From: Flaviflagellibacter sp963786225
Lineage (GTDB): Bacteria; Pseudomonadota; Alphaproteobacteria; Rhizobiales; Methylopilaceae
Reading direction: 5' to 3'
Length of the DNA: 64,000 nt
Assembly: GCA_963786225.1 (NCBI GenBank)
Contig: CAWAYQ010000007.1
Span: forward strand, 92,055-156,054
Shown here: piece by piece, positions 48,081-57,133 of the stretch
Position numbering within the stretch: the first letter of the stretch is position 1
Layout of the letters: every line of letters begins with the position of its first letter
Notes under the pieces: generated by a model
The model's input: the letters and a program-made list of their open reading frames with translations, nothing else
What the model was told of the DNA's origin: nothing
The model's database searches: none
Made by a program: the position numbers and the translations under genes

Positions 48081-49464
48081 TTACTTGACCGTATAGCTGG
48101 ACTGGGGGATACGGACGCCGGTCATCTGATGAATCTTGTTGGCGACCTTATGTTGCCAGCCATATCGATCGGCATTCGTGTGCGAGACGGCGAAGATGGC
48201 ACGCGTGATGTCGGCGCTTGCGTTGAAGGGCGCTCGAAGGTTTCGCACCGCGTATTCGGGCTTATTGAGGCGGGGCGCGCCTCGGGCCTCAGCGTCGTTC
48301 CAGATTATGCACTTACCGGTGTGACTCCATTCCGCCACGACACCGCGTCCGACCCGCATAAGAAGCACTGCTTGGCCGCTTTGAACACTGTCTTCGAACT
48401 GCGCAAATTCGACCTGTTTGCCGAATGTATGTCGTGCCGCTCTCACACCGTCCGGGTCGAAGACCACCCAGGCTTCGTCGATCAGCTCCGCCGCATAGAT
48501 CGCCTCCCAAAACGCGCGGCGATATTTCCACATACGTTCAACGGCGACCTCATCGACGACATCGAGGAATTGACGAAGCGTTTGTTCGGTGAGCCATCGC
48601 TTGATGGTCGTTTCGATTTCGCGCATGCGGGTCCAGCGTCCTGGGTATCGCCGCGGATCGCCAAACAACGCGATGAGCAACGCGAGAAATTGATCGCGTG
48701 TGGCCCTGTCGGGCATCGTCTGCCCGAACGGCTTGATCAGAGCTTCCGCAACTAGGGGACCATGTTCGGGGAACGTTAGTCCGCCCTGAGCACGCAACGC
48801 CAGATTCTGAACGATTTCTAGCCGTTTGCTCGGGTCAGCTTCCGCGCCGTGGCCAACCGCCGCAGTACTGCTGCCGTACATTCCTTCGCGAACCCGGTTT
48901 CGGCATCGAGCACACCGATGCCGGCACGCTTCAGGATCTCCGTCGGCGACGTGCGCTCTTGGAGGGCGGTATTAGCGACGTTTTCGGCGCCGTTTGTGAG
49001 GTCAAAAATGTCATGCTCCGCGTGTAGGTCGGCCCAAGGCTTTCCCATGCTCGGCGCTTTGAGCCTCAGAACTCGTCCCACTTCGGGACAGTCCCCGAAG
49101 ATCGTGCTCGAAGCTCACCATGTAACGAGGATGCAAGCGCCCGGAAGGGTTGTTTACGCTCGCTGCCTAGAACGCCTCCGGTGATCGCTGTTAGGCTCTC
49201 GTCTCCGTCCGCGAGTGCGGGAGTTGTGCGCCACAGGCACCACGCACCGTCCCGCACCTCACGCCAGGAGAGGGTCTCGCCCGCCGCAATGCTCGTCAGA
49301 AGTTCTTGAGCAATGGTGTCGTAGTTCTTGCCTTCTCTCGGCCTTGCTGTCCCGCTCTCTGTGACGCGCTCGGCAGCAAGAGTGCAAAGTGGCGTTTCGC
49401 GAAGATTTAGTCGCGTGCTTGAACGTGATCTGAGTGCCTTCAGCGCGTCGCGAAAGCGGGTCAT
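48081..49464 (-). pseudogene. zorC: Zorya ZorC (EH-signature protein), two frame breaks
   Basis: The third component of type I Zorya, about 461 residues. The C-terminal half carries the EH-signature pattern (LRQFLDVVDEVAVERMWKYR, AFWEAIYAAELIDEAWVVF). The protein is in three frames: 49464-49070, about 49070-48850, then to 48081. Restoring one base near 49069 (DEF then LRLKAPSMG) and one near 48847 (RRLATA then AEADPSKRLEI) gives one protein, so these are deletions rather than insertions. ATG 49464 overlaps the zorB stop. ZorC is known to act with ZorD downstream of the ZorAB motor. Confidence 0.85.
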
Positions 49465-50327
49465 CCACCGGCCCCGCTCGCTTCAGTAAGACGATCGATC
49501 TGCCGTTGCATTTCATCGGTAAGATCGAGGATCTGCTTGAGGCGCTGCTTGCTGTCGATTTCCATTACAAAGCGAAGGTCAATGCGGCGATTTTTGCTCC
49601 ACGCGTCTCGATTGTTGGCTTGATCGATAGGGCGCGTGGACGAATAGCCAGACACGGAGATGATTTCCTCCTGGCGTTGATTTCGTAGTTGACGAAGCTG
49701 AGGGGCGCCAGAAACGATCTCGCGATACGTATTGACTGCACGCTCGGTAGACAACTGCCAGTTAATATCATCGATGCCCGTTACGTCTGTATGCCCTTCG
49801 ATAAAGACGGTCTCAACAGTCGCGCCTATTCCCATGCGGCATATTGGTTTCGCTGCGACTATCTTACAGGCGGTGTAATCGGGCAGTACGTGATTCAGCA
49901 CTTGAGCGATCTTGCCGACATTGAGAAGCGCTCGACCCAAGAGGACAGAGCTGCTGGCGTCGAAACGCACCGCGTCCTCTGTAAGGCGAAGCACACCATT
50001 TGCCTCATCGACTTGGACGTTGAGGCCTTGGGCCCGGAGTTGGGTTTCAATGTCTTTGAGAAGTTGCCTTCTCGTGCGCTGAGCCTCGTCTAGCGACGTA
50101 ATCTCATCGTTCACCTGGGCGCGCAGCTCTTTCAGCTTGCGGGCTACCTCACGCGCGACTTCGACTGCGTCTTCCTGTACGTCCGTCTTGGTGCGGTAAT
50201 CGAGTGCGAACACCATCAACATGATGATGAAAATGAAGAGCACGCCGACCATCATGTCGGTCATCGAAACGAAGTAGTTTTCGCCTTCCTCAGACCCGGA
50301 TTCTTGTGCCGCATCATCAATGATCAT
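49461..50327 (-). CDS. zorB: Zorya ZorB: MotB-like ion-channel/peptidoglycan-binding subunit
   Basis: A 288-residue membrane protein, frame-intact. A single N-terminal transmembrane helix (about residues 20-43) carries the conserved ion-binding Asp in VSMTDMMVGVLFIFIIM. A coiled coil (about 50-110) leads to an OmpA-like peptidoglycan-binding domain with EGHTDVTG and NWQLSTERAVNTYRE. This is a MotB/ExbD-type stator partner of ZorA. It starts 12 bases after zorA and overlaps zorC by four bases. No flagellar genes are nearby. Confidence 0.93.
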   Translation of the reverse strand: MIIDDAAQESGSEEGENYFVSMTDMMVGVLFIFIIMLMVFALDYRTKTDVQEDAVEVAREVARKLKELRAQVNDEITSLDEAQRTRRQLLKDIETQLRAQGLNVQVDEANGVLRLTEDAVRFDASSSVLLGRALLNVGKIAQVLNHVLPDYTACKIVAAKPICRMGIGATVETVFIEGHTDVTGIDDINWQLSTERAVNTYREIVSGAPQLRQLRNQRQEEIISVSGYSSTRPIDQANNRDAWSKNRRIDLRFVMEIDSKQRLKQILDLTDEMQRQIDRLTEASGAGG

Positions 50328-50339
50328 GCCGGTCCCCCG

Positions 50340-52462
50340 TCACTCGGCTGCCCGAGGCATTAGGACGCGATGAAGATTTTCGACCGCACCGCCGAGGTCT
50401 TCGGTGTTTGTGTTGAGGCCCTCTAGAAGGGGATTTAGCTTCTCGATCGCGGTTGCGAAGCCCTGGTCCACCTTTGAAGCGTAGTCGTTGAGCAGCTGAA
50501 CTTGGCGTTCTGTGGATTGACCAAGTTCGGATATCGCTCTGCCGAGATCTTCGTCGACGCGCTCGAACTTCGAGGAGTAATTCTCCCATGTTGTCGCCAA
50601 CTGGGAAGCATGTGCAGCCAGCGCCTCGGCAAGCTGCTTCGACGAGGCTTGCCCAATCTCGAGTGCCGCAACCGACTGCGCTACGGTCTCGCTCATACGC
50701 TCCGTGGCTCCGGCGATGCGCTCCCCGGCTTGTGCAAGAGGGATCGCGGCGGTACGGACATCTTGCGCCGTACGGCTAAATGCGTCGGCGACGAGGCGGG
50801 ACTGGTCCGTGGCGTCTCGGACAGCGCTTGTTTGTGCAACAAGGCTGGTTTCCCCTGAACGCAGAGCCTGCGCAAACCGGTCAAATTCGCCGGTGATGCG
50901 TTGCATCGCTTCGCCGATCCCCGATTGCAGAGCTTTTGCAGCTTCCTCGGACACCCGTCCCACGATGTCGACGGCCTCCAATTGAACGGAGGAGATCTTG
51001 GATCTCGTTTCTTCCGCCTGGCTGGACATGCCTTGCTGGAAGGCCACCAAACTGTTGCGAAAGTCATCCACCTGGCCCTCAAGCCGATGAAGGACCCGTC
51101 CCATGGCATCTTCCACGCGAGAGGACGCGCCAGCGGCCGCGGCTCCCAGTTCTTCGTCGACTTTTCGGTTGGCTCGCTCGAAGGTCTCTCGCATAGCGGT
51201 GACTGCTTCCATCATGGCCGTCCGGCTCTTGTCGGATCCGTCACCGAGCCTCTCGCCGGCATCCGCGATCATCCGGCTCATGCCTTCTGCAGCTTCCGAC
51301 ATCCGACGGCCGAAATCTTCGCCCGACCCGTTGATGCCTTGCTGAGCCGAAACCATTGCGGCCTGCATATCCTTCAATGTCGTGGCGAGTTCGCGGAGTT
51401 CAGTGCCTGCGTTGCTCTGCACAGTGTTCGAGAAGCGTTCCACCATTTCCGAAATCCCCGACTGGCTGTTGTCGGCGAGTTGTCGAACAGCCTGATCGAT
51501 GGTGGTGGCGACAGGCGCCATTGCCGTATTGATGGCGTGACGGATCTGAGGAGCGATGCCCTGGCCCATCATGGAGAAGAACTTCTCGCTGTTGATCGCT
51601 TTCAGTTCGGTAACCTGCTCGCCCAAGCGATCATTCATTTCCGCCGCGATCGACTGCGGTGCCGAATAGCTCAGCTTTTCTTCAACCACGCGGCAGAAAT
51701 GTTCGAACGAAGATTCGATCGCGATCAAAAAGGTTCGAAAAAAGAATGATAGGACGATCGAAGCTCCAAGTCCGGCAATCGAGGTCGAGAACTTGAATGT
51801 AGCTACTTGCAGAAGCTCTCGCGTCGCGAGCTGCATGCCTCCGGCATCTGCACTGCTCACAGCAGCCGCGGCCTTGTGAAGAGCCAAAACGAGGCCGATG
51901 AACGTCAATAGCAGTCCCAGGCCGACAAAATAGCCGGGAATACTCCCAATCATTTTCAGCCCGAACAGTCTTTCTCTCGCGACGCTGATGTTTATGAACG
52001 TCTGCGGACGGACTGTATTTCTGTATATGCCGCTGGCTTCTTTTGGGGGAACGAGAGTTCTCGTCGAACTCTCTCCATGCGTGCCCGATGATGGGGTGGT
52101 TTCCCAACCGCTGGCTGACGCCATCATAAGCGCTGGCAAAACCCTTCATGCTTTTCGTTGCGGCAACCAGCCGGCTGGCGCGGGCTAGGCTGAAGGGAAT
52201 GGCGACTGCGTAAAGGACAAAAAACCCGATCAGTAGAGCGAAAGCGAGCGCCGCGACTCCTCCAGCAACAGCGAAAGCAAAAGGTTGTGTGCTGAGGCCT
52301 CCGAGATTGCCTGAAAAGGCGTCGCGCTGTTACCCAGATCAACTGAATGTTCAGTATAGGGAGCACCGACGCGGTGCCGCCGAATATAGCAACGGTGATA
52401 AGGACAAATGCAGCGGAGCGCACCCATCCGTTCCATGCAATTCCACGCCCAGAATTGAACAC
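50340..52462 (-). pseudogene. zorA: Zorya ZorA: MotA-like motor subunit with long coiled-coil tail, two frame breaks
   Basis: Membrane motor subunit of Zorya, about 707 residues. The start is GTG 52462 (WVRSAAFVLITVAIFGGTAS), followed by a membrane helix (FAFAVAGGVAALAFALLIGFF), HPIIGHAWREFDE, then MotA-type helices GYFVGLGLLLTFIGLVLAL and ASIVLSFFFRTFLIAI. From about residue 250 the rest is a long amphipathic coiled coil with repeated AAE/GER patterns, the cytoplasmic tail described for ZorA. Two +1 faults (near 52314-52317 and 52058) split the N-terminal 140 residues into three frames. With ZorB it should form a stator-like channel sensing phage entry. Confidence 0.9.
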
Positions 52463-52800
52463 GCAGAGCCCCCATATTCCCCATTACTTACATGCGATGA
52501 GTTGAGGGGCGATTTCAAGCAAGGGTCTTTAGGACGCATGAAGGACACATGAGTTGGGGGCCTCCGATCGCGAATCGAGATCACCGCCGTCACCCGGCTA
52601 CAACAATCTGGGTTATTATTCCTTTTTTATGCTATTGGCGCCCGGAGGAAGTCGGGTTTAAGCGGGGACGTCTAGCCCCAGTCGTTACGCTCGGGCCAGC
52701 GGTGATGCTCGTTGACTGTCGGATTTGTACCGTCGTCGTCGGAACGGCGGCCTGGCTGGCGGTTCGGAGCGCCGGGGCGACGGCGTGATCGCGCGTCCGA
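52463..52800. other. intergenic region between zorA and GGT gene
   Basis: About 340 bases without a supported gene. Short open frames exist on both strands but lack ribosome sites and family resemblance. This stretch should contain the zor promoter on the minus strand and the right boundary of the defence island; no repeat or attachment site is obvious. Confidence 0.5.
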
Positions 52801-54387
52801 CTAAAACCCCCAAACCGCCCCATCACTCCGGGGATCGGTCGCGCCTTCCAGCAGGCCGCCGGCATGCCGAACGATCGCGCCCGCATGGCCCATCGTGCTG
52901 GTGAAGGGATCAAGCATTTCCACATCGTGGCCGGCCGACCTAAGCCCGTCGACCACATCATCCCCAAAGCGGCGTTCGAGCTTCAGCGTGACGCTGTCTT
53001 CGCCCCAGGTGCGGCCCAGAAGCCAGCGCGGCGCCGTGACCGCGCTCTGCAGATCCTGTCCGAACATGGCGTAGCGGCTGAAGATCGCGGCTTGCGTCTG
53101 CGGCTGTCCTTCGCCGCCCATCGTGCCGTAGGTCATGACGCGGCCGTCGTCGAAACGGGCCATGGCCGGGTTCAGCGTGTGAAACGGCTTGCGGCGGGGT
53201 TTCAGGGCGCGCGGGCCGTCGCCGTCGAGCTGGAAGCTGGCGCCTCGGTTTTGCCAGGTCACGCCGGTGTCGGGCAGGACGCAGCCGGAACCGAATTCGA
53301 AATAGACGCTCTGGATGAAGCTGACGGTGATGCCCGCCTGGTCCACGGCGCCCATCCATACCGTGTCGCCCTGTTCCGTGGGTGCGGGCCAGGGCAGGGC
53401 GCGCTTCGGATCGATCCGGGCCGCGATCCTGTCGAGATTGGCGGGGGAGAGTGCTTGCGCCAATTGCCCGTCCGACGCCGCGGGATCGGCCAGACATTCG
53501 CGAAGCAGGAATGCCTGCTTCGTCGCTTCCACCAGCCCGTGTACGTACTCAAAACTTTCGGGCCGCGTCACGCCGAGCCGGGCGAACAAAGCGAGGATCA
53601 TCAGCGACGAAATCCCCTGCGTCGGCGGCGGGAAATTGAAAAGCCTGCAGCCGAGAATAAGGGTCGACAGCGGCCGGCGGCGCATCGCGGAATGTTTCGC
53701 AAGATCTTCGCCGGAAACCGGCGATCCGAGGCGCAGGAGATCGGCCGCCAAGGCGCGCGCGATCTTTCCGTCGTAGAAATCCTGGGCGCCGGCTTCGCCG
53801 AGCCGGCGCAGCGTGGCCCCGAGTGCGGGAAGGCGCATGACGCTTCCGGGCTGCGGCACATTCCCGTTGTCGAGGAAGGTCTCGGCGAAGCCGGAAACGC
53901 CTTCGAGTTCGTCCAGCTTGGTCCGGGTCAGTTCCGCCTGGCTTGCGGTGACGGCAAATCCGTTCTCCGCATACCAGACCGCGTCTTCGACAAGCCGCGA
54001 CAGCGGCAGCGTTCCGCCCAGTTCCCCGCTCAGCCTCAGCGCCTCGGCCCATCCCGATATCGTGCCGGCGACGGTGTTGGCGGCGAGGGGGCCGCGCACC
54101 GGGATGGAGGTGTGGCCGGCGCGGGCATACAGCGAAACATCCGCGTTCGCCGCCGCGCCGCCGCAGCCGTCGATCCCGACCGGATCGTGCCCGGGGCGGG
54201 CGACGAGCCAGAAGCCGTCGCCGCCGATCCCGTTCATGTGCGGGTAGACGACGGCGACCGTCGCGGCCATCGCGATCATGGCCTCGACGGCGTTGCCGCC
54301 TTCGCGCAGCACGCGCAGTCCGGCTTCGCTGGCGAGGTGATGCGGCGCGGTCACCATGCCGCGCAGCGAACGGGGTGTGTTCAGCAT
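52801..54387 (-). CDS. gamma-glutamyltransferase family protein
   Basis: A 528-residue Ntn-hydrolase of the gamma-glutamyltranspeptidase family. The early pattern GMVTAPHHLASEAGLRVLREGGNAVEA and the predicted self-processing nucleophile Thr in GDTVWMGAVD are present, followed by GSGCVLPDTGVTWQNRG and GTMGGEGQPQTQA. There is no signal peptide, unlike periplasmic GGTs, so it probably acts in the cytosol like the YwrD or acyl-acylase-type branch. ATG 54387 is used. It is the last gene of the GntR-FAH-GGT operon. The substrate is a gamma-glutamyl or similar amide, unknown. Confidence 0.9.
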   Translation of the reverse strand: MLNTPRSLRGMVTAPHHLASEAGLRVLREGGNAVEAMIAMAATVAVVYPHMNGIGGDGFWLVARPGHDPVGIDGCGGAAANADVSLYARAGHTSIPVRGPLAANTVAGTISGWAEALRLSGELGGTLPLSRLVEDAVWYAENGFAVTASQAELTRTKLDELEGVSGFAETFLDNGNVPQPGSVMRLPALGATLRRLGEAGAQDFYDGKIARALAADLLRLGSPVSGEDLAKHSAMRRRPLSTLILGCRLFNFPPPTQGISSLMILALFARLGVTRPESFEYVHGLVEATKQAFLLRECLADPAASDGQLAQALSPANLDRIAARIDPKRALPWPAPTEQGDTVWMGAVDQAGITVSFIQSVYFEFGSGCVLPDTGVTWQNRGASFQLDGDGPRALKPRRKPFHTLNPAMARFDDGRVMTYGTMGGEGQPQTQAAIFSRYAMFGQDLQSAVTAPRWLLGRTWGEDSVTLKLERRFGDDVVDGLRSAGHDVEMLDPFTSTMGHAGAIVRHAGGLLEGATDPRSDGAVWGF

Positions 54388-54397
54388 TGTGGCGCGC

Positions 54398-55099
54398 TTA
54401 GTGCGCGCGGTCGCCGATGGAGATGGTGAGAGAAGGCAGACCCTCGACCGTCGCGACAAGACGATCGCCGGCCGTGACCGCTCCCACCCCGGCGGGCGTG
54501 CCGGTGTAGATGATGTCGCCCGGCATCAGGAGGTAGGACTTGGACAGATTTGCGATGATCTCGGGCACGTTCCAGATCATCTGGCTGAGATCGCCGGTCT
54601 GGTGCCGCGTTCCGTTGACATCCAGGGTGATTTCGCCGGCCAGCCTGTGTCCGCACACGGAAACCGGTACGATGACGCCGCAGGGCGCCGATTGATCGAA
54701 GGACTTTCCGATCTCCCAGGGCAGTCCCTTCTTGAAGGCTTCGCGCTGGCGGTCGCGGCGTGTCAGATCGAGGCCGACGGCATAGCCGAACACGTGTTCG
54801 AGGGCCTCGTCCGCCGAAACGTTGCGCGCCGCGCGGCCGATGGCGGCGACGAGCTCGACTTCGTACTGAAAATCCTCGGTCTCGGGCGGATAGGCGACCG
54901 TCGCGCCGGGCTGCACGACCGCGTCCGTCGGCTTCTGGAAGAAGAAGGGCGGGTCGCGCTCGTCGCCTTCCTTCATCTCGCGGATATGGGAGACGTAGTT
55001 ACGCCCGACGCAATAGATGCGCCGCACGGAGAACGTGGCGGCGTCATCCAGGATGGGCAACGTCGCCGGGGCGATCGTCGGGCGGGCAATCTCGTTCAT
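54398..55099 (-). CDS. fumarylacetoacetate hydrolase family protein
   Basis: A 233-residue FAH-fold metalloenzyme. RIYCVGRNYVSHIREM, PPFFFQKPTDAV, the acidic metal-binding strand DFQYEVELVAAIG, GYAVGLDLTRRDRQ and PGDIIYTGTPAGVG are all family segments. The small FAHD1-like class acts as acylpyruvate hydrolase or oxaloacetate decarboxylase. It lies seven bases after the GntR gene and ten before the GGT gene, so the three form one transcript. Confidence 0.92.
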   Translation of the reverse strand: MNEIARPTIAPATLPILDDAATFSVRRIYCVGRNYVSHIREMKEGDERDPPFFFQKPTDAVVQPGATVAYPPETEDFQYEVELVAAIGRAARNVSADEALEHVFGYAVGLDLTRRDRQREAFKKGLPWEIGKSFDQSAPCGVIVPVSVCGHRLAGEITLDVNGTRHQTGDLSQMIWNVPEIIANLSKSYLLMPGDIIYTGTPAGVGAVTAGDRLVATVEGLPSLTISIGDRAH

Positions 55100-55106
55100 T
55101 ACGGTC

Positions 55107-55880
55107 TCACTGGTCTGAAATGATCGGGTCGAAAGGAGCGGCGCCGGGTGCCTGGACGGCTTTCCGACGCACACGCCGCGCGGGTTCGGGTTCGGGCAGG
55201 GCGGTTTGCGCGATCTGTTCGGCGACGACTTCCGCGGTGCGCTGGATGTGACGGCGGTTGATCTCGATCAGGGCGTCGGCGTCGCGCGCCAGAGCCATCG
55301 TCATGAGGAGTTTGTGCTCGTCTTCGCGGCTGCCGGCGACGCTGGCGGAAATGCGCCGGTAGCGGTCCGACTGGTCGTAGGCGATCTGCCAGAAGCGCTT
55401 GAGCCAGCGGCTCTCGGCGGCGGCGACGATCGCATAATGGAAGGCGTGGTGGCGGCGCGCCCATTCCGAGGTGACGAGGCCGGTGGCCGGGTCGGTGCTC
55501 GGGAGTTTTTCAAGCTTGTGGAACGCGGCGACGATCTCGCCTTCCCAGGCGTCGTCGCCGAACGTCACCGCTTCCCGCAGGAGCTGATCCTCGATGAGCT
55601 GGCGCGTCCGGGTGACGTCCCAGAGATCGTCGAGCGAGACGGGCGCGACGCGAAAGCCTTTCTGATGCTCGACGACGACGAGGCCGTCGGACGCCAGATG
55701 CATGAGCGCTTCGCGCAGCGGGCTGAAGCCGACATCGTAACGCTCGCGCAGATCGTGCAGGCGGAGCTTGTCTCCGGGCTTGAAGCCTCCGGCCAGGATG
55801 TCTTCCCGCAAAAGCTGCAACACGTCGGCCGTGAGTGTCGTCGCGGGGACGGAAGAGGGCTTCGGCGTCAGCAGGGGCAT
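55107..55880 (-). CDS. GntR family regulator, FCD subgroup
   Basis: A 257-residue regulator with a winged-helix segment KLRLHDLRERYDVGFSPLREAL and an FCD domain containing RRHHAFHYAIVAAAES and EDEHKLLM. The C-terminal 30 residues are Arg-rich. The start at 55880 (MPLLTPKPSSVPA) is preferred over 55976, as the added 32 residues are unlike the family. It is divergent from the ABC transporter at 56072 and leads the FAH-GGT operon, so it probably controls both sides. Confidence 0.88.
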   Translation of the reverse strand: MPLLTPKPSSVPATTLTADVLQLLREDILAGGFKPGDKLRLHDLRERYDVGFSPLREALMHLASDGLVVVEHQKGFRVAPVSLDDLWDVTRTRQLIEDQLLREAVTFGDDAWEGEIVAAFHKLEKLPSTDPATGLVTSEWARRHHAFHYAIVAAAESRWLKRFWQIAYDQSDRYRRISASVAGSREDEHKLLMTMALARDADALIEINRRHIQRTAEVVAEQIAQTALPEPEPARRVRRKAVQAPGAAPFDPIISDQ

Positions 55881-56071
55881 GGTTCCGGCCAGTTTCGTGC
55901 CCGGTCGATTTACTCGGGCTGAGCGAAGTTTAAGCACGACCCTGAGCAGAGTGCTACAAAATTCCGCAAATACCAAAAATATCGAAATTATGGGTTGACT
56001 CGAAATTCAGTTCCGTTGGAGGCTTGCCCTGTCGCGCCGGCAAAGGGCGCAAGACGGGAAGAACGAGAAAC

Positions 56072-57112
56072 ATGTCCTTTGATCGCGATCGCAGCACATT
56101 CCACCTGTCGCGCCGGCAAGTGCTGAAGGGCGCCGCCGGAACGGCCCTGGCCACCGGCCTGACGGGAGGCGCGGCTTTCGCCGCCGATCCGATGGTCTGG
56201 TATTCGGGCGAGGCCGCCGATGCCGTCGGCGACTGGATCGAGAACTTCAAGCAGGCGAGCGGCCTGCCGGCCGATTTCTACCGCGCGGGCTCGGTCAAGC
56301 TCGGCCAGAAGTTCGAACAGGAAGTGAAGGCATCGCAGATCGGCTGCTCGACCCTTTCGGGCGGCCTGACCGGGCTCTTCCTGAAATGGGCCGATGAGGG
56401 GCTTCTCGAGGAATACCGCAGCCCCGAATTCGCCGCCTACAACGAAGCCGACCTGATCGGCAACTTCGCCGCCCCGATCAAGGCCGACATTCTCTGCATG
56501 GCCTACAATCCGTCTCTCCTGAAAGCGGAAGACGCGCCCAAGACCTGGGAAGACCTGCTCGATCCGAAATGGAAGGGCAAGATGGTCATGTCGGATGCGG
56601 CGTCGAGCGCCGGCGCGCTGCAATGGTATGCCGCCGTCCGTCATACCTACGGCAAGACCTATATGGAAAAGCTCGCCAAGCAGGACGTCCTTGTACGGAC
56701 GGGCTCGGGCGAGGTCGTGGAGACCCTGATTTCCGGCGAGCGGCCGCTGGCGGCGATGCTGCTGCAGTACCACGTTCTCAAGAACATCGCGGCGGGCGCC
56801 AATCTGCGCGTCATTTCGCCGGCCGAAGGCGTTCCCGTGGGCTACACCTACATCGCCATCCCGAAGGGTGGAAAAAACCCCGAAGCTGCCCGCAAATTCA
56901 TCGACTACACGCTCAGTAAGCCCGCCCAGGACATCTGGCAGTCCAAATACTTCACCTCGTCGCTGCGCAAGGACGCAACGACTTCGAGCCAGGATACCGG
57001 CGCAAAATCCCTGTCGGAGGTGAAGCGGCTCGCGAGTTCCACGAAGGACATGGCCGCTTTCTTCGGCCAGCAGACGGAACTGGCGGACGAGTGGAGCCAG
57101 CTGTTCAAGTAA
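56072..57112 (+). CDS. iron-type ABC transporter binding protein, Tat signal
   Basis: A 346-residue periplasmic receptor of the extracellular solute-binding family 1/FbpA-like group. The twin-arginine signal LSRRQVLKGAAGTALATGL ends near AFA|ADPMVWYSG. The mature domain has YTYIAIPKGGKNPEAARKFIDY and YNPSLLKAEDAPKTWEDLLD, typical of Fe3+/polyamine/opine receptors. The ligand is not known. A catabolic context (FAH, RraA) argues for an organic ligand rather than ferric iron. Confidence 0.9.
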   Translation: MSFDRDRSTFHLSRRQVLKGAAGTALATGLTGGAAFAADPMVWYSGEAADAVGDWIENFKQASGLPADFYRAGSVKLGQKFEQEVKASQIGCSTLSGGLTGLFLKWADEGLLEEYRSPEFAAYNEADLIGNFAAPIKADILCMAYNPSLLKAEDAPKTWEDLLDPKWKGKMVMSDAASSAGALQWYAAVRHTYGKTYMEKLAKQDVLVRTGSGEVVETLISGERPLAAMLLQYHVLKNIAAGANLRVISPAEGVPVGYTYIAIPKGGKNPEAARKFIDYTLSKPAQDIWQSKYFTSSLRKDATTSSQDTGAKSLSEVKRLASSTKDMAAFFGQQTELADEWSQLFK

Positions 57113-57133
57113 GGCCGCGAGAGGATTTGAGGT

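Noticed and set aside
49461..52462. Flagellar MotA/MotB pair
   Set aside because: The long coiled-coil tail of the first protein and the zorC/zorD neighbours fit Zorya; no other motility gene is present.
52549..52788. 79-residue plus-strand reading frame between zorA and GGT
   Set aside because: There is no ribosome site, no recognisable domain and no conserved context.
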